Notes under the pieces: generated by a model | Told to the model about the DNA's origin: nothing | What the model saw: only the letters and a program-made list of their open reading frames with translations | Database searches by the model: none | Program-made: the position numbers and the translations under genes | Part shown: positions 1-11,577 of the stretch, one piece after another | Layout of the letters: each line of letters opens with the position of its first letter | Numbering within the stretch: the stretch's first letter is position 1 | Assembly (NCBI GenBank): GCA_028673005.1 | Contig: CM054115.1 | Coordinates: 54,449,738 to 54,513,737 of the forward strand | Source: Tanypteryx hageni | Taxonomy: Eukaryota; Arthropoda; Insecta; Odonata; Petaluridae | Direction of reading: 5' to 3' | DNA: 64,000 nucleotides

Positions 1-1002
1 TACACAATTTACCACTCTTATTATTATCCCCTTTCTCTCATTCCCAACTTCTAAACCTTCTTGGAGCTACTTTTGTTTCTCCCTCTGCTTCTTCCTTGGT
101 CTCTTGTACTCATCTTCGAAATATAGGTAGTAAGTAGCACCTTTTTTCTTATCGTACATGGTTTTTTCCACGATTTTCTTCGACATTTTGCTTTTTTTTT
201 CTCTCCTTCTTCCTATACCTATTTTCTCTCCGTCGATTTCATTGCTTTTCCATACAAATTGTTCCGTTTATTCCTTCTTTTTGTAAAAAACGCGTTAAGC
301 ATCAGTTTTGTTTCACGATAAGCCCATCTTTACACAGTCGAGTCAATAAACTAGATTACCTCATTTTTGCCTCATATTAAAGCATCTTCAGTTCTTCTTC
401 CGTCCTCTGTTTTCCTCTTCCATCGCATTACTTTCAAGTTCTTTTTCTTCCCCATCGAAAAAATAGTCGAGTTCCGACCACGTTTGTTAGATGGCGGAGA
501 CGTCGCTCCCAAGAATAGAAAATGAAAAGAGCGACATTTGTATGGCCGCAAGTTTTTTTCCAAAGACTCATCTTCTTTTCCGCTCATGTTTGTCCCTTTT
601 TATTTTCCCTTCTCTTGTACGGTTCCTTCTTTGCCTTTTTCGTAGGATAAAGGAGAAGAGAGGATGTCCTATTTTTTTTTAATTTTTACACTTTTTTAAT
701 CGTGCACCTAAAGTCCCCCTTCCGTCTCTCTCTCTCTCTGCCTACCAGATAGTTGACTCGCTCCTTTAATAGGATTCGCTTGTATTTTAATACGATTCTA
801 AGGCATACTAACAGGATATAACAGATATACTTTTTGTTCGTCTTATTTTCGCGGCAATTTTTTAATTTGCATAAATACAACTATTTTATAATTTTTGCCG
901 TCGTGCATTATGTATATTTAGTCCGTTTCTAACAAGACTCTTCTCAATGCGTTTCTAGGTCAGAATTCCGTCGGATAAAGGCAATTTCGCGAGCGTAGAG
1001 AC
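1..1002. other. No gene recognised, T-rich DNA
   Basis: AT-rich DNA with many short T and pyrimidine runs and a (TC)n patch near 725-740. The open frames here are under 75 codons, overlap on both strands and resemble no family I know. No repeat boundary is visible. Confidence 0.6.
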
Positions 1003-1270
1003 GTGTCTGTAAGAGAATGGGGATGCGTTGGGTGGCAGGGTTCGGACCTCCGCTTAAGTAGATTTTTCTGTCTGGGCCCTCCTTGGCCCTCAGTCATGCA
1101 TGCATTCGGGAAGGACATAAAGCCGTCTGGCCCCTTAATGCATTTCGTGAAGAGCAGGGTTACAACAGCGGCATCGAGGTTTCACTGCCACATGCGCGGT
1201 ACGTAAAGGGGAGGCCAGTGTGTTTCCTCGGGTGTGTTTTCGAGTGCATGTGTCTGTATGGGGCTTGAAG
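1003..1270. other. GC-richer block, unassigned
   Basis: This block is noticeably richer in G and C than its surroundings. It carries two overlapping short plus-strand frames (67 and 61 codons) with no recognisable domain. It could be a regulatory block, an old exon or a repeat fragment. Nothing seen decides between these. Confidence 0.3.
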
Positions 1271-1511
1271 GAGGCGCTCAAAGCTTGTAGTGACTCCCGG
1301 CTTATTAATGCTAAGATCTTTAATTAAATACGTAACATGCTTTCAAAACCTTTCTCGCTACGATAATCTTATTGTTAGTTGTTTAATCTCGTTAGCGTCA
1401 AGTTCATTCTTCTCGGTTAAATATTCTGCAAGAATAAAATTAGATATTCTGCAAATTGAAGTCTTGGTTTAATGTTTTTCTCTTTATTCTGCAATTTGAC
1501 CAGCTTTGGTA

Positions 1512-1700
1512 AATGGGATGATTAGCGTGTCTTGCTCCCAACGGTAGGGTCGTGTGTTCGAATCTTACCGATGTCATGATTTATGTGATCGTCTTTGTTC
1601 TAGTCATTTCACTCATTGTAAAAGGTCGACAAGAGCTATCTATTTAATGTATTTAAATTTATTATTTATTTAAATTTATGAAAATGAAAAAAATAATGGC
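1512..1700 (+). repeat. tRNA-derived SINE
   Basis: The segment begins with a tRNA-like head: an A-box-like TGATTAGCGTG near 1519 and a B-box-like GTGTTCGAATC near 1554. The spacing suits an internal RNA polymerase III promoter. The region between reads like a degraded tRNA, but the 3' arm does not close a cloverleaf and there is no intact acceptor stem. Unrelated sequence and an AT-rich run of TTTAAATTTATT type follow, as expected for a SINE body and tail. The exact 3' end is uncertain. Confidence 0.55.
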
Positions 1701-2939
1701 ATTAAATAGTCGACACGGTTTATAAACGAATATTCAACACAGTTTTAACTAATATATGCTCAAAATGAATCATTCTTACTTGTTAATATTTTTCTTACTT
1801 CTAAATAAAACTACATCCTAGACCAACATAACAATCTTTTTATTTATATGCACACATATAATGTGGATTTTCCGTTTTGAATATCGTTTACTGTAAATTT
1901 AACAATATTCAAATATTTAGGAGGATAAAAATCGCAAAAAATGTTTACTGAATAGAATTCCGCTAAAAATAACATGGGAATATTGTTGACAGACAATTAT
2001 CGAATGCATTTTACTTGTTTCTTTATTTTAATCATAAAATTTACGCTAAAATTCATGGTGGTGTTCACTCATCCGAAGCCTAAATTTTTTTACCGTTAAA
2101 CTATAACTTAGATTGACAGCTTAATTTCGCATCCGCTGCCTTTTAAAACCCTAGGGGGGAAATTTATTTTCATTAAGCACGAATAAAACCAGGAGAAAAT
2201 GTATATTAAAAGGTCACACGAATATAGTAGAGGTTTTTTAAAAATCAATTAATAAAACGAGTAACCTATTTCAGTAAGGTCGGCACTAGTGTTTTAAACT
2301 CGAAGGATTAAAGGTCATACGGAGGTTGGCGGCATGCAGTTTATCCTTGAAAAACGAATCGAAGGGAATGCCACGAGAGGGCATTGCACGTATTAAATTT
2401 AGAAAGGGACCATTTTCTCCGACCCAACTCCAATAAGGTTCCCCATTGCGTTGCATTTTACAAGGGAAAACTCTTCCTCCAATAAGACCTAGCCTTTAGG
2501 CGCAGACATCTTTTACCTATTTTGTTCTTTTGGGTCGGTAGATTGTAATGTTACCATGGGAATGTTTCTTTCCTTTTTACGACGCAATTTTTATAAATTG
2601 TTTTGGTAGGTTTAATAGAAATTAATATAGTATACAGTAGTATAGTAGTACATTTTTAGGTTCATTATATGGGAAAGTGGAGTAGTTCAACAATAACCAC
2701 GGTCCCGTTTTCATAAAATCATTAATTTAATATTTCTTTTCTTGGTTTTCAGTTATATTGCTAAAGTTATGGCGGTGGCGTCACGCGTTTTAGGTCTCTT
2801 CCCCTTTGAATCAGTACCAACTTGTGCATATCTTTGGCTTCCAATATTTTTACGAAAATTTTTAACTACGTGTATGTTATATGAGAGAAAGGATACTACG
2901 CTGGAAAATTGAAGTTTATAATAAAAAAAATTTATTGTG
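1701..2939. other. No gene recognised, AT-rich
   Basis: AT-rich sequence without a credible coding frame. I see no paired termini, although old degraded repeats may be present. Confidence 0.6.
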
Positions 2940-3183
2940 CCTTACATGAACCTTATATGCCTTCGTATAAGTCGACCCGGCGTTTAAATCGAACTCGATT
3001 TTTCGGGTTGTAAATACACTAGACATATATTCGCCGTATAAGTCGACCCCCTACTTTTTCGCTAAAAAGACTTCGAATGAAGAATACGATGAATTATATG
3101 GTTTTTAAAACCTAAATGTAACCTTTTCCAAAAAAATGGAGTTTCGAATCATTTGTTTAATGTAAAAAGGTTGGGCATCACTG
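2940..3183 (+). repeat. Repeat with hAT-like right end
   Basis: The motif CGTATAAGTCGACCC occurs twice, near 2965 and 3036. The segment ends with GGTTGGGCATCACTG at 3169-3183, followed by CTCTAAAC. That terminus has the form of a hAT right end (…CTG). I could not find a convincing left end or target duplication, so the element may be truncated or older than its copies. Confidence 0.4.
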
Positions 3184-3322
3184 CTCTAAACTGTTATTAA
3201 AATGTATAACGGTAATATTCAAATTTATTTTTGGTTGGAATACTCCTTCAAAGTTGTAGCTGGCGACAAAAATTAATGAATGAAATAAGGAAAGAACTGA
3301 TGAATCAGATGTCATGGTCGCA

Positions 3323-3620
3323 TTTTTACTTTCTCCATACGTAGTATAGGGGAAAGTATTGTTTTCATAAAAAAAATATTTCGAGATTTCAACGGGAATA
3401 CACGTTTTGAGGTCCCTTGAACACGTTTGAACCATTTTGTCGATCATGATGATGTGTGTGTTAGGAATTTTGTGGGCGCCCTAACTCAAAAACTATTAAT
3501 TGGGTCATCGCGAAATTTTATATTTGACATTTTTATTAAAAGGACTAAAGCTGATTAGGTTTTGGTTAAAATCGGTTCACCGAAAGTGACACTTTATTCT
3601 TGGTATCTTTTTCGTTTTTA
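3323..3620 (+). repeat. Dispersed repeat with palindromic end, copy 1
   Basis: It starts with a near-palindrome centred on TACGTA (ACTTTCTCCATAC then GTAGTATAGGGGAAAGT). The next ~120 bp align with the reverse complement of 52986-53155, sharing for example ACGTTTTGAGGTC and GAGATTTCAA. The 3' end fades into sequence only loosely like the array at 52.1-53.0 kb. No coding capacity is seen. Confidence 0.7.
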
Positions 3621-4540
3621 TCGTTTTTCTCCATTAAAATTTCATAATTTATGATAACATTTAATTTAAATATTGTAGATAATGTTATTCTGTATTCACC
3701 CGTGGGAGGACCTTATGACCATGAAAAATCCTTCAAAATTATATTGTTTTAACTTGAACGGTGTATAAGTTGTTCAACGGACACGGAAGTGTAACGCACG
3801 GACTGACGGACAAAACGATTACATCAGCGGATTTAAAATAAACTGCTAACGATGATACATGCTACCTTTTAAAGTTATAGATAGGCACATGGGGTTAAAC
3901 TCTCCCTTCAGTGACTTTGGTTACCGCAAATGTTTTCTTCCATAGTAGCATTTCGATAGAATTTCACAATCTCTATAAATCGAAATTCCAAGAGTGATGA
4001 GGCCTGACAAAATGTGCAATGCGACGACTGACTCAAAATGCCCCATTTCTTCAGCGACCCTGTAGAACTTTTGAAAAATTCTGGCGACTTCTTTAGTATA
4101 TTTTTAGCTTTCGGGAAATTGTGTTTTCGCCCTCCGGCATACTGGAATTTTTAAGGATAGCTCAGGGAATTCTGTCATACCACCTCTTGCTCCGGCTTGG
4201 ATGAATCTTGTTTCGTTTAAAACATCACTTAATTTTTATGGTTATTTTTCACACACTGGCTTCGGTCCATTTGAATTCTCGCGACAAGAAGGCATTCGCT
4301 TAATGGATGAGAATCATTTAGAATTTTCCTTAAATTCTTCGCAAATATTTCTCCAATTTTTTTTCTAGCTATTTTATATATATCAACGTAGATCACGCAC
4401 CTTTTTTATCTACATTAAAATAAATTTTAGGAGAACAACTGAAATCCCCTTCCAACAATTTTATTTTTAAAAAGAACACACACATCTATAATAATATAGC
4501 TACTTGTGCCTCACTCACTCACTCACTGACACAAAACACT
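3621..4540. other. No gene recognised
   Basis: AT-rich, without a coding frame or paired termini. A short (CACT)n run lies at about 4512-4527. Confidence 0.55.
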
Positions 4541-5308
4541 AAGGTACTTCTAGATAGGATAGAAATCTGAAATTTGGTATGTTGATAGGTCGAGTGACAC
4601 AACGGACGAGACAAATTGAAAATCACAAAGAAGTTTATATTTAAGGGGTCTTTTTAACCCCAATATTCTATTTCAATACCCCATAAGAAAAGCATGGGAT
4701 TCAGTGTAAGGCTTTCTAAAAATGCATTTTTAAATTACTTTAAATTGAGATACGAATTCGTGAAAAGAATAGTTGTTTATGTGAAAGAACTTAGTTTTTA
4801 ATTTTTGAAAGCAGAATTCATATACCTACCGAATAAGCGTAAATATCTGTTGTGTTTCGTAGTTTTTGGAGTAATTTTAACTCATTGCAATTGTTAAAAA
4901 TAATGGCGTCATACTTATTTCGCGATTGTTTTTATCCAAATATGTGCTAAAGGCATGGATGATGATGTCATAATCTTAACAGAAAATATCCTAACTTTTC
5001 CATAATTTTTAATGCATAGTATATTGTCTTAATGATGATTATTCTTATTGCGCACGCAGTGCAATCTGAGTCACGACACTTGAAATACGAAAACTTGGAC
5101 ACGAGCCGATTGCCAGAGAATTTGGAAATTATGGATAGATTCCTTAATTTCACAGAAAATTATAAATATGCTGCTATTACTCATGGAATTTATTATTTAA
5201 TACATATAAGTTCCACGTGACTGAAGTGCTGTTGCCCTGGAGATCGCGTTGGTTTATTTACGAGTTTAGATCTTGGTGTATGGTGATTTTATTAAGCGCT
5301 TACAGTAT
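4541..5308 (+). repeat. ~800-bp dispersed repeat, copy A
   Basis: It aligns in the same orientation with 48861-49706. Shared blocks include TATATTTAAGGGGT at about 4638, TTAATGATGATTATT at about 5029, GAAAACTTGGAC, TTGCCAGAGAATTT and the final TTTAGATCTTGGTGTATGG at about 5265. The copies differ by many substitutions and small indels, so they are old. Neither has a long frame. The element class is unknown. Confidence 0.8.
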
Positions 5309-5324
5309 GAAAACACCGAAAACT

Positions 5325-5325
5325 C

Positions 5326-5410
<85 letters not shown>
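5325..5410. repeat. Compound (TG)n(TATG)n(TA)n microsatellite
   Basis: A run of TG is followed by TATG units and then about 25 TA dinucleotides. It lies just past the 3' end of the dispersed repeat. The apparent open frames through it (YIYI peptides) are artefacts. Confidence 0.97.
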
Positions 5411-5411
<1 letters not shown>

Positions 5412-6518
5412 GAGTTGTCGGTATATATAACGTGTTCTCGCCTCGCAAAATAAGCACCTATGTAGGTCTTATAGGGTTCATTCTACTTTTACGGTTTATT
5501 CCCCTTCTATTCCGCACCCCTCTAGCCATTTTTTTTTATTTCCCTCCCTTCGCCGTCCCTTTGAGGGGGAGGCGGTTATTCCTTTATCCCGGATCCGTGA
5601 GCAGCATTCGTTTCAGCCTATCATTGAACCCGATCCATTCCCCTTGCTTTTATTTCCCCACCGAGCTCACTCCTCCAAGAATAAAACTCCGTCGTATTTC
5701 GCTGTCTCTTATCGTCCGGATCCTATTATATTTGGGTAGGAGCAATTTGAGGTAATCATTAACTTCTTCTCGGCACATAACCATGCTGCATGCAGTGGAA
5801 ATACCTTCGACCTTACATGTAGTCATTTGTGGGTGACGGCGCATAAAGAATTATATTCAATTTTAGAGTATTTGTTAATAAGTGACAATACTATGGACCT
5901 CAGCAACTGCGTATGCAAAATGATAGATTACTCTTCCATTTATTAGATATTCTACTATCTCAAGTCACTGTATGCAGTCTACTAGACTTCTTTCATGCAT
6001 AGAACCAAGGCAACACATAGGATCTGGTGTCTTTCACAAAGTTATTGTGTGTAATCCGTCTTTTCTGTGTTCTGTTTAGGGTTTTTAAAGCATCCCACAT
6101 GGATATATTTCCTGATAATACTTATTCTGCAGTATGAAAGTGGGTGTCAGCTTACCCCACAACTCTACACTGTAATGTAGAACTCTGTCTATAATTAACT
6201 ACATGGCCTCACCTGCAAAGGTTACCAGCCTACTCTACATTGCTTAATTGAAGATTCAAATTAGCAATAATTTTAGTTTCACTCACTCATATATAGAACC
6301 ATCCTCATATTTAGAAGAGGTTGATTAGCAAAATACATACACAAACACCATTTTCATATTATATCAAACGTGTAGTGGCTGAAAATTTTTGCTCTAGTTC
6401 CCACAAACACTCGCATACGTTAGTTACTGAAACAGCTGCAGAATTACAGTTCACCCGTTGTCAATTGATCTCTGTTGTAAGTACTGAACTAATAAACCAT
6501 TGTACTTCACATCCCCAC
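5411..6518. other. No gene recognised
   Basis: A moderately GC-containing block at about 5490-5750 has a 160-codon plus-strand frame that begins in the microsatellite. It has no recognisable domain and is probably chance. The rest is AT-rich. Confidence 0.5.
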
Positions 6519-6541
6519 TATATATATATATATATATATAT
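6519..6541. repeat. (TA)n microsatellite
   Basis: About eleven uninterrupted TA units. Confidence 0.95.
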
Positions 6542-6708
6542 ACATACATTCACACATCAGTTGGTTTTCTATGAACTAGCGGGAGATTCTTCTAGGAAGG
6601 GAAAAAGAGGGCGCCTTCGCTATCCCGTGAGCCTCTTCGTCTGCTCTATCCGTAACTCGTTATTTTCTCTCCGATTCCGTTACTCCCTCCCATCCTCCGA
6701 AAAACAGT

Positions 6709-6728
6709 TTCTCTCTCTCTCTCTCTCT
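6709..6728. repeat. (CT)n microsatellite
   Basis: Ten CT units at the end of a pyrimidine-rich stretch. Confidence 0.95.
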
Positions 6729-8814
6729 ATTTAAGCGACTTCGCTGCGAATGGTGACATCGCGGCCGTGTTCCTCGGGTGCATAAAAAATGTGTATTTGG
6801 GTGCTTCCGTAGATAACCTGTATTCTCCAGTGCGGATATTACACCTTTCTTTATTCAGTCTTGAAATTGATGGATGTTTAGGAAACACTCGCTTAGCACA
6901 TTTTTTAGGAGTGTATAATTAATTCCGCTGTGCTGAAAATTTGTTTGATATAAAATGTTCAGAATAATTTCAAAGAAGCAACTATTGTTTGTTACATTTT
7001 TAAGACTAAAAGTTGTTCTCAACGCACAAGTGTGTGCTATCTTGCTTATATTTAGTATAACCATATTTGAAAATTACATTTTTTCTTCCTCAAAATGTAT
7101 CTTTTGATCATTTTTTTCGCCTTGTATCTTTGTTTATTTTTCATGCAAGTTTATGCAGTTGCGGTTATATAAACGAATACATAATAAATATCACACAAAA
7201 CAGTTGACATAAAATTTAAGTATTAGCCACTATTGCGTATTCACTAACTGGTTCGTTCTTCATTAAAGCAGTTATTAATCGTTCATTTCTTGTCTTAGAT
7301 TAATTATACATACTTTACATTATGCAAGGATATTATTTCTTTAAAATATTTATCTATCACGACCATCAAAGGTCACAATTAGTTCAGGTAATCGATATTA
7401 CTTTGTATTTGGAACATTTCTAATTAAATGTTCTCACTCATATTACAGCCTTTAGCCGTAATAACCCATCTGATTACTAATTAAAGCCTCATTTACGTAT
7501 ACACAAATTCGTATGCTATTGAGTCAGACAACATTTTTTCTAGTAATTTTTAAAACGTTCATTGCGGGCTATAATTTTAGTCGCCTCCTGCCATATAAAC
7601 GTACTTCTTCCTTATGGAAATAAATCCTCTCAAGTATTATTCTCGATAAAATATGCTCACATTTATGACTCAAAATTCTTTGAACACTACTTATATCCTA
7701 TTGGAGCTTTAATTATCTGCGTACAGACAACTCATCTCGATTTAAAGCCCGTCACATCACTGGTTAAACAGCAAATGGGACAGAGATCAAATAGAAAATT
7801 TCCAAGAGTTTCACTAAAATATAATACGAAGAAGTAGATCGTCTTAGTCTTAGAAGCCCTATTCTATTTGCTTGCATTTGTGGACTATGGCGCAGATCGT
7901 TAAAAATTTGAGTTTTACGAAGCGTATATTTCTGTCCACGTCAAACAACTTAACAATTTCATAAAATCATTTTCCCTAGTGATTGTTTTATTTTTCTCCC
8001 ACGATGCACTTCTAATGTTTAGATCTTTGAATTTCATTTATGAAAAATACCTCTCTTATTCCATTTACATGGCTCTTCGGATGATTTAATCGTTATTGTT
8101 CTTAAGAAGCAGTCGCGTTTTACTGTTTACTTAGCCACTATTTTGATCGTTTTAGTTTGCAGTCTTATAATATGAAATACGTGATTATTTTAGAATTTGT
8201 GAATAAGATCCAATTTTATTGTTGACATAAGCTTATAGAAAAATTCATTTTGCTTTCGTTTTCATTTGGACTATTAAAATATTAAATAAAATTTTTTTAA
8301 TTTGTAGATACGATAGGATTAGTCGACTATCAATTTTACTCTATTAGAACAATTCATCTCTTTTGTTGTTATACTCAAGTAATAATAAAAACCAATGAAA
8401 AACGCGATATTTGCTGAGTAATTTTTAAGCTAAACGAAGTTATCAATAGAGATATGGCATGGGTTGTATCAATGAATAGTGAGCGTCTCTCTGTAGACAG
8501 GTTTCCTGTATATCCATAGGTTATAGCCATTCATTCTATCCTAGCTTAAAAATAGTAATATATTAGTTACTATCACTTAAGTATTGAAATGATATATTAT
8601 CTATCTATTTATAATGTTCACGTTTTGTAAGTACGAAAAGTGAAAAGTATATTTATGACGTTAGCGGAGTTTGAGGGTAAGGGAATACACGGCTGTAAGG
8701 TCGTCTATAACTCTACGCACTGGCAGATTATTTAACTAAGAGTTCCGATGAATGTCCTTATTGTAAGCATCCGCTTGTGGCAGCACTGTAAGCGGTTCTT
8801 TATTTGTAAATATA
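6729..8814. other. No gene recognised, AT-rich
   Basis: About 2 kb of AT-rich DNA. The longest frame is about 90 codons with no recognisable motif, and no terminal repeats are seen. Confidence 0.6.
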
Positions 8815-8822
8815 CTTTAAAC

Positions 8823-9157
8823 CAGGGCCCCTCAACCCGGCACCCGCGGGTGCCATGGCGCCCTTCATAAAATTCCTTGGCGCCCGCTACTAGGGCTATG
8901 GCAAGTAAATTTCTGGGGAGGTTCAATAAGATAGTACAGAAGAAGTACAAATTCAATTTTCTCATTAACCATTTCAAGATTCGCCTTTTTTATTATCAAT
9001 ATATTTTGTATTTAAATCAAAATATTTTTGTTTGAAAATAAAAAAGAATCTAACCCATTTCTTTTAGCTTTATTTTCTGTGTACCCCAATTGGAGCCCGC
9101 AATCCTTCTCTGAATTTGCAAATGCGCCCTCAACGCTGAAAAGGTTGCAGGCCCCTG
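8823..9157. mobile_element. Non-autonomous hAT element (335 bp)
   Basis: The left end is CAGGGCCCCTCAACC. The right end GGTTGCAGGCCCCTG is its imperfect inverse (12 of 15 matching). A perfect 8-bp target duplication CTTTAAAC flanks it at 8815-8822 and 9158-9165. Terminal CAGGG with an 8-bp duplication is the hAT signature. No transposase remnant lies inside, so it must have been mobilised in trans. The interior has GC-rich GCGCCC-type subterminal sequence at both ends, and the exact duplication points to a fairly recent insertion. Confidence 0.93.
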
Positions 9158-9295
9158 CTTTAAACAATTTTATCGTTTTTAGTATTATTATTAATACACA
9201 ACAAAAAATTAAAAAAATACATATTAATAAATCATATCTTATTCACCAGGTTTTGTTTCGTTTTTCTCATATGCAGGTGATATTTTACGTATGAT

Positions 9296-9580
9296 CAGGG
9301 CCGCCAAGAGCTGACACGGGCCCTGGGGAATTTGGCGTATGCCTCCCTGTAATAATTAACAATTCTACATACTACGTATATACTGAATTTCTGCATTTAC
9401 GTTCAAAACTGTGGGTGTTGACAAGACGGCAAAATTATATCTATAAAATTTATGTTTATCACTTTTTTCTGCTACTTGGCTAATAAATTTATTAATATTT
9501 TTAAATTCCATTTCCTCTTCCGGGCCTCCCAGAGGCCCCGGGGATTTTGTCCCGGTATACCCACCCTCTCGGTGGCCCTG
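9296..9580. mobile_element. Non-autonomous hAT element (285 bp)
   Basis: The left end CAGGGCCGCCAAGAG and right end CTCTCGGTGGCCCTG are inverted repeats (13 of 15). The flanks CGTATGAT (9288-9295) and GGAATGAT (9581-9588) match at 6 of 8, consistent with a decayed 8-bp duplication. It contains no coding remnant and lies 138 bp from the previous hAT element, but it is a different family by its ends. Confidence 0.85.
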
Positions 9581-9697
9581 GGAATGATTTATCTCAACTA
9601 AAACATTTTACAGGATTTTTAATATTCTTGTAAAAGTACAATTTCGCGTTCTTTAAAGTTTCGGCTTTCTGCCACATTGCATAAACTTCGTATTTTT

Positions 9698-9767
9698 AGA
9701 TGTAATGAAACAACTTTGTCACTTCCACACAACTGTGTGGAAGACACAAAGTTGTTTCATTACATCT
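9698..9767. repeat. 70-nt near-perfect hairpin
   Basis: The 33-nt arms (9698-9730 and 9735-9767) pair except for two adjacent positions, around a 4-nt AACT loop. Weaker pairing continues outward into T/A runs. The size is that of a microRNA precursor, but the pairing is more regular than usual. A small foldback repeat is the other reading. Confidence 0.85.
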
Positions 9768-10308
9768 CAAAATGAGCAAATTCCACAAGCTTTAGCCTGA
9801 CTATATTTTTTCATATTTTTATTCTTGAGAGTTCAAATATGCTTTTTCTAAATACGCCTAGAGGCTAAGTGAATCGCTTGCATTTTCCAGTGGTAAAATT
9901 AAGAGGTATATATCGACTGAGACTTGGTTTACAATCCGTTTTAGATCAAATATATTCCAAGGCTCACGTTATTTTTCCGTGTGAATGTTTATGTATATAT
10001 TTAACAGTTCGTTCATGAATTTGGCCAGCTTGTTGCAAACCATCAAGGCGTTCTTACGCCCAAGAGATAAAACTGGAAGGGTAAATGAGCAACTCGTAGC
10101 AAGCCTTGCTGGTCTATCGCATAATCTCCAAAAACTTTGAGCTCTTTCTTGCACACTGATACTCTTCTTAAAATATATAGGCGTAATAAAGTCCCGTCTC
10201 CAAATCTCGCTCCTGCGACGGCGGCAACGAGGCTGCGTTTTTAAGGATGCACTCTAGTATTCACGAATTTAAGCGAGTGGTTATAGGCGTGAGAGCATAA
10301 ATCTATCT
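9768..10308. other. No gene recognised
   Basis: Mixed sequence without repeat termini or a credible frame. Confidence 0.55.
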
Positions 10309-10612
10309 AATTGCTCTCTTTCTCTCCTACATCTATCTTTTCCCTCACTCCCTCTCTACATCCCTCTTTCTCAAACCTTTCTCACCCCTCTTTCTTACGC
10401 CTCTTTCTCTCCCTCTCTCACTCCCTCTCTCATCTCTCACTTCCTCTCTCATCTCTCACTTCCTCTCTCATTTCCCTCTCTCCCTCTATCTCACTCCCTC
10501 TCTCATCCCTCTCGCCTCTCTCCATCCCTTTCGTCCCTCTCCATCCCTTTCTCACACCCATTTCCTTATCTTTCTGTCTCTCCCTCTGTCTCCCTCCCTC
10601 TCACAAAATTCC
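10309..10612. repeat. Long polypyrimidine tract
   Basis: About 300 bp of almost pure C and T, with recurring CTCTCTCATCTCTCACTTC-like units. The Ser/Leu/Pro-rich 102-codon frame through it is an artefact of composition. It abuts the 5' truncation point of the retrotransposon that follows. Confidence 0.9.
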
Positions 10613-11363
10613 TGCGTAAGATTCATTTGTGATCTCCAAAAGAGAGACCATGTCACTCAACCACTATATACGTTAGGCTGGCTTCGCACTGAAGCTCGTA
10701 GACGTCTTCACCTCCTCTCGTTATTTTACCGAATTATAACTCTTCAAAACCCGCAGTATCTGAACTCCAAATTTTCCCAAATGAACTCTGTACACAACGC
10801 CAACACTAGGGGCACCAATCTCTTCCAGATCCCACATCACAGGACGGAAATTTATAATAAATCCTTCCATGTTACAGCTTGTAGACTTTGGAACGCCCTA
10901 CCTACTGACCTCCAAAACGCAACATCTCTCCACATATTCAAACATAAATACTTTAAATTGCTGTTCTCTGCCCAAAATTCAGGTCAGCTTTAACATTTTC
11001 TTCTTACCAATTGCAAGACGGCTTCCTTCACTCTTCCTTACTTAATTAACATTAATTATTTTTTTTGCAGGTTATCGAGTTCGCAAAGTGTACGCCTCCT
11101 TCGACTGTTACCTTTTCATTGTCTAGTGTCTACTATGTTATAGTGTTTATGACGGTATACAACGATGCTGTATATACGAAGACTTACTGTACATACTCCT
11201 TTCTATTTAATGTTGTATTACTATATCATTATATGTACACTATCTAGGGTTTTCGCAGGTTTTTCACACCCCCCTTCTCAGTGGGTGTTTTCCTGCGTGG
11301 GTTTTACTAGGGAGGACATGCCTGTTTTACCTAGGTTTTCCCCACAATCTCTAATCTGTCTTC

Positions 11364-11397
<34 letters not shown>

Positions 11398-11577
11398 ACT
11401 CTGTATGATTTAGGTATATACTGTTTATGTTATGCATATTGTATATATATATATATCTTACTTTACCATTTTTTTATATTTTTTTTATATTGACGAAGGG
11501 TTAAATGTAAGAATGGACCTTATGGTCTAAATTTCGCCCGAATAAAGACGATTATCTATCTATCTATCTATCTATCT
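10600..11577 (+). mobile_element. 5'-truncated non-LTR retrotransposon 3' end
   Basis: It contains the C-terminal end of a reverse-transcriptase polyprotein (10613-10993) and ~560 bp of 3' UTR. It ends TTTCGCCCGAATAAAGACG and a TATC-repeat tail at 11553-11577. A tetranucleotide tail instead of poly(A) and strong 5' truncation are typical of Jockey/CR1/L2-type elements of arthropods and other invertebrates. The 3' terminus resembles those at 40.6 kb and, on the minus strand, 32.5 kb. The exact clade cannot be fixed from this piece. Confidence 0.85.
10613..10993 (+). pseudogene. Reverse transcriptase C-terminal fragment
   Basis: One open frame of about 126 codons ends at a TAA. It opens in truncated sequence, so there is no native start. 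It reads LYTLGWLRTEARRRLHLLS, then a NPQYLNSKF segment, then SFHVTACRLWNALPTDLQ followed by a short SLHIFKHKYFKLLF tail. The order of a WL..RRR...H helix, P.YL, a .TA.RLWNALP motif and an F...... tail is the usual C-terminus downstream of the polymerase domain in non-LTR retrotransposon ORF2 proteins. The polymerase motifs themselves (including the catalytic aspartates) and the endonuclease are absent, so it cannot be active. No internal stop is seen, which suggests a moderately young insertion. Confidence 0.85.

Noticed and set aside
1512..1575. Intact tRNA gene
   Set aside because: Promoter boxes are present, but the arms do not close a cloverleaf. A SINE head fits better.
5217..5755. Overlapping frames of up to 160 codons containing long YIYIYI runs
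   Set aside because: They cross a TG/TATG/TA microsatellite. The peptides are products of the repeat and share no domain. The same applies at 44.7, 45.9-46.2 and 61.6 kb.
10311..10619. 102-codon Ser/Leu/Pro-rich frame
   Set aside because: Translation of a CT-rich low-complexity tract directly upstream of a truncated retrotransposon.
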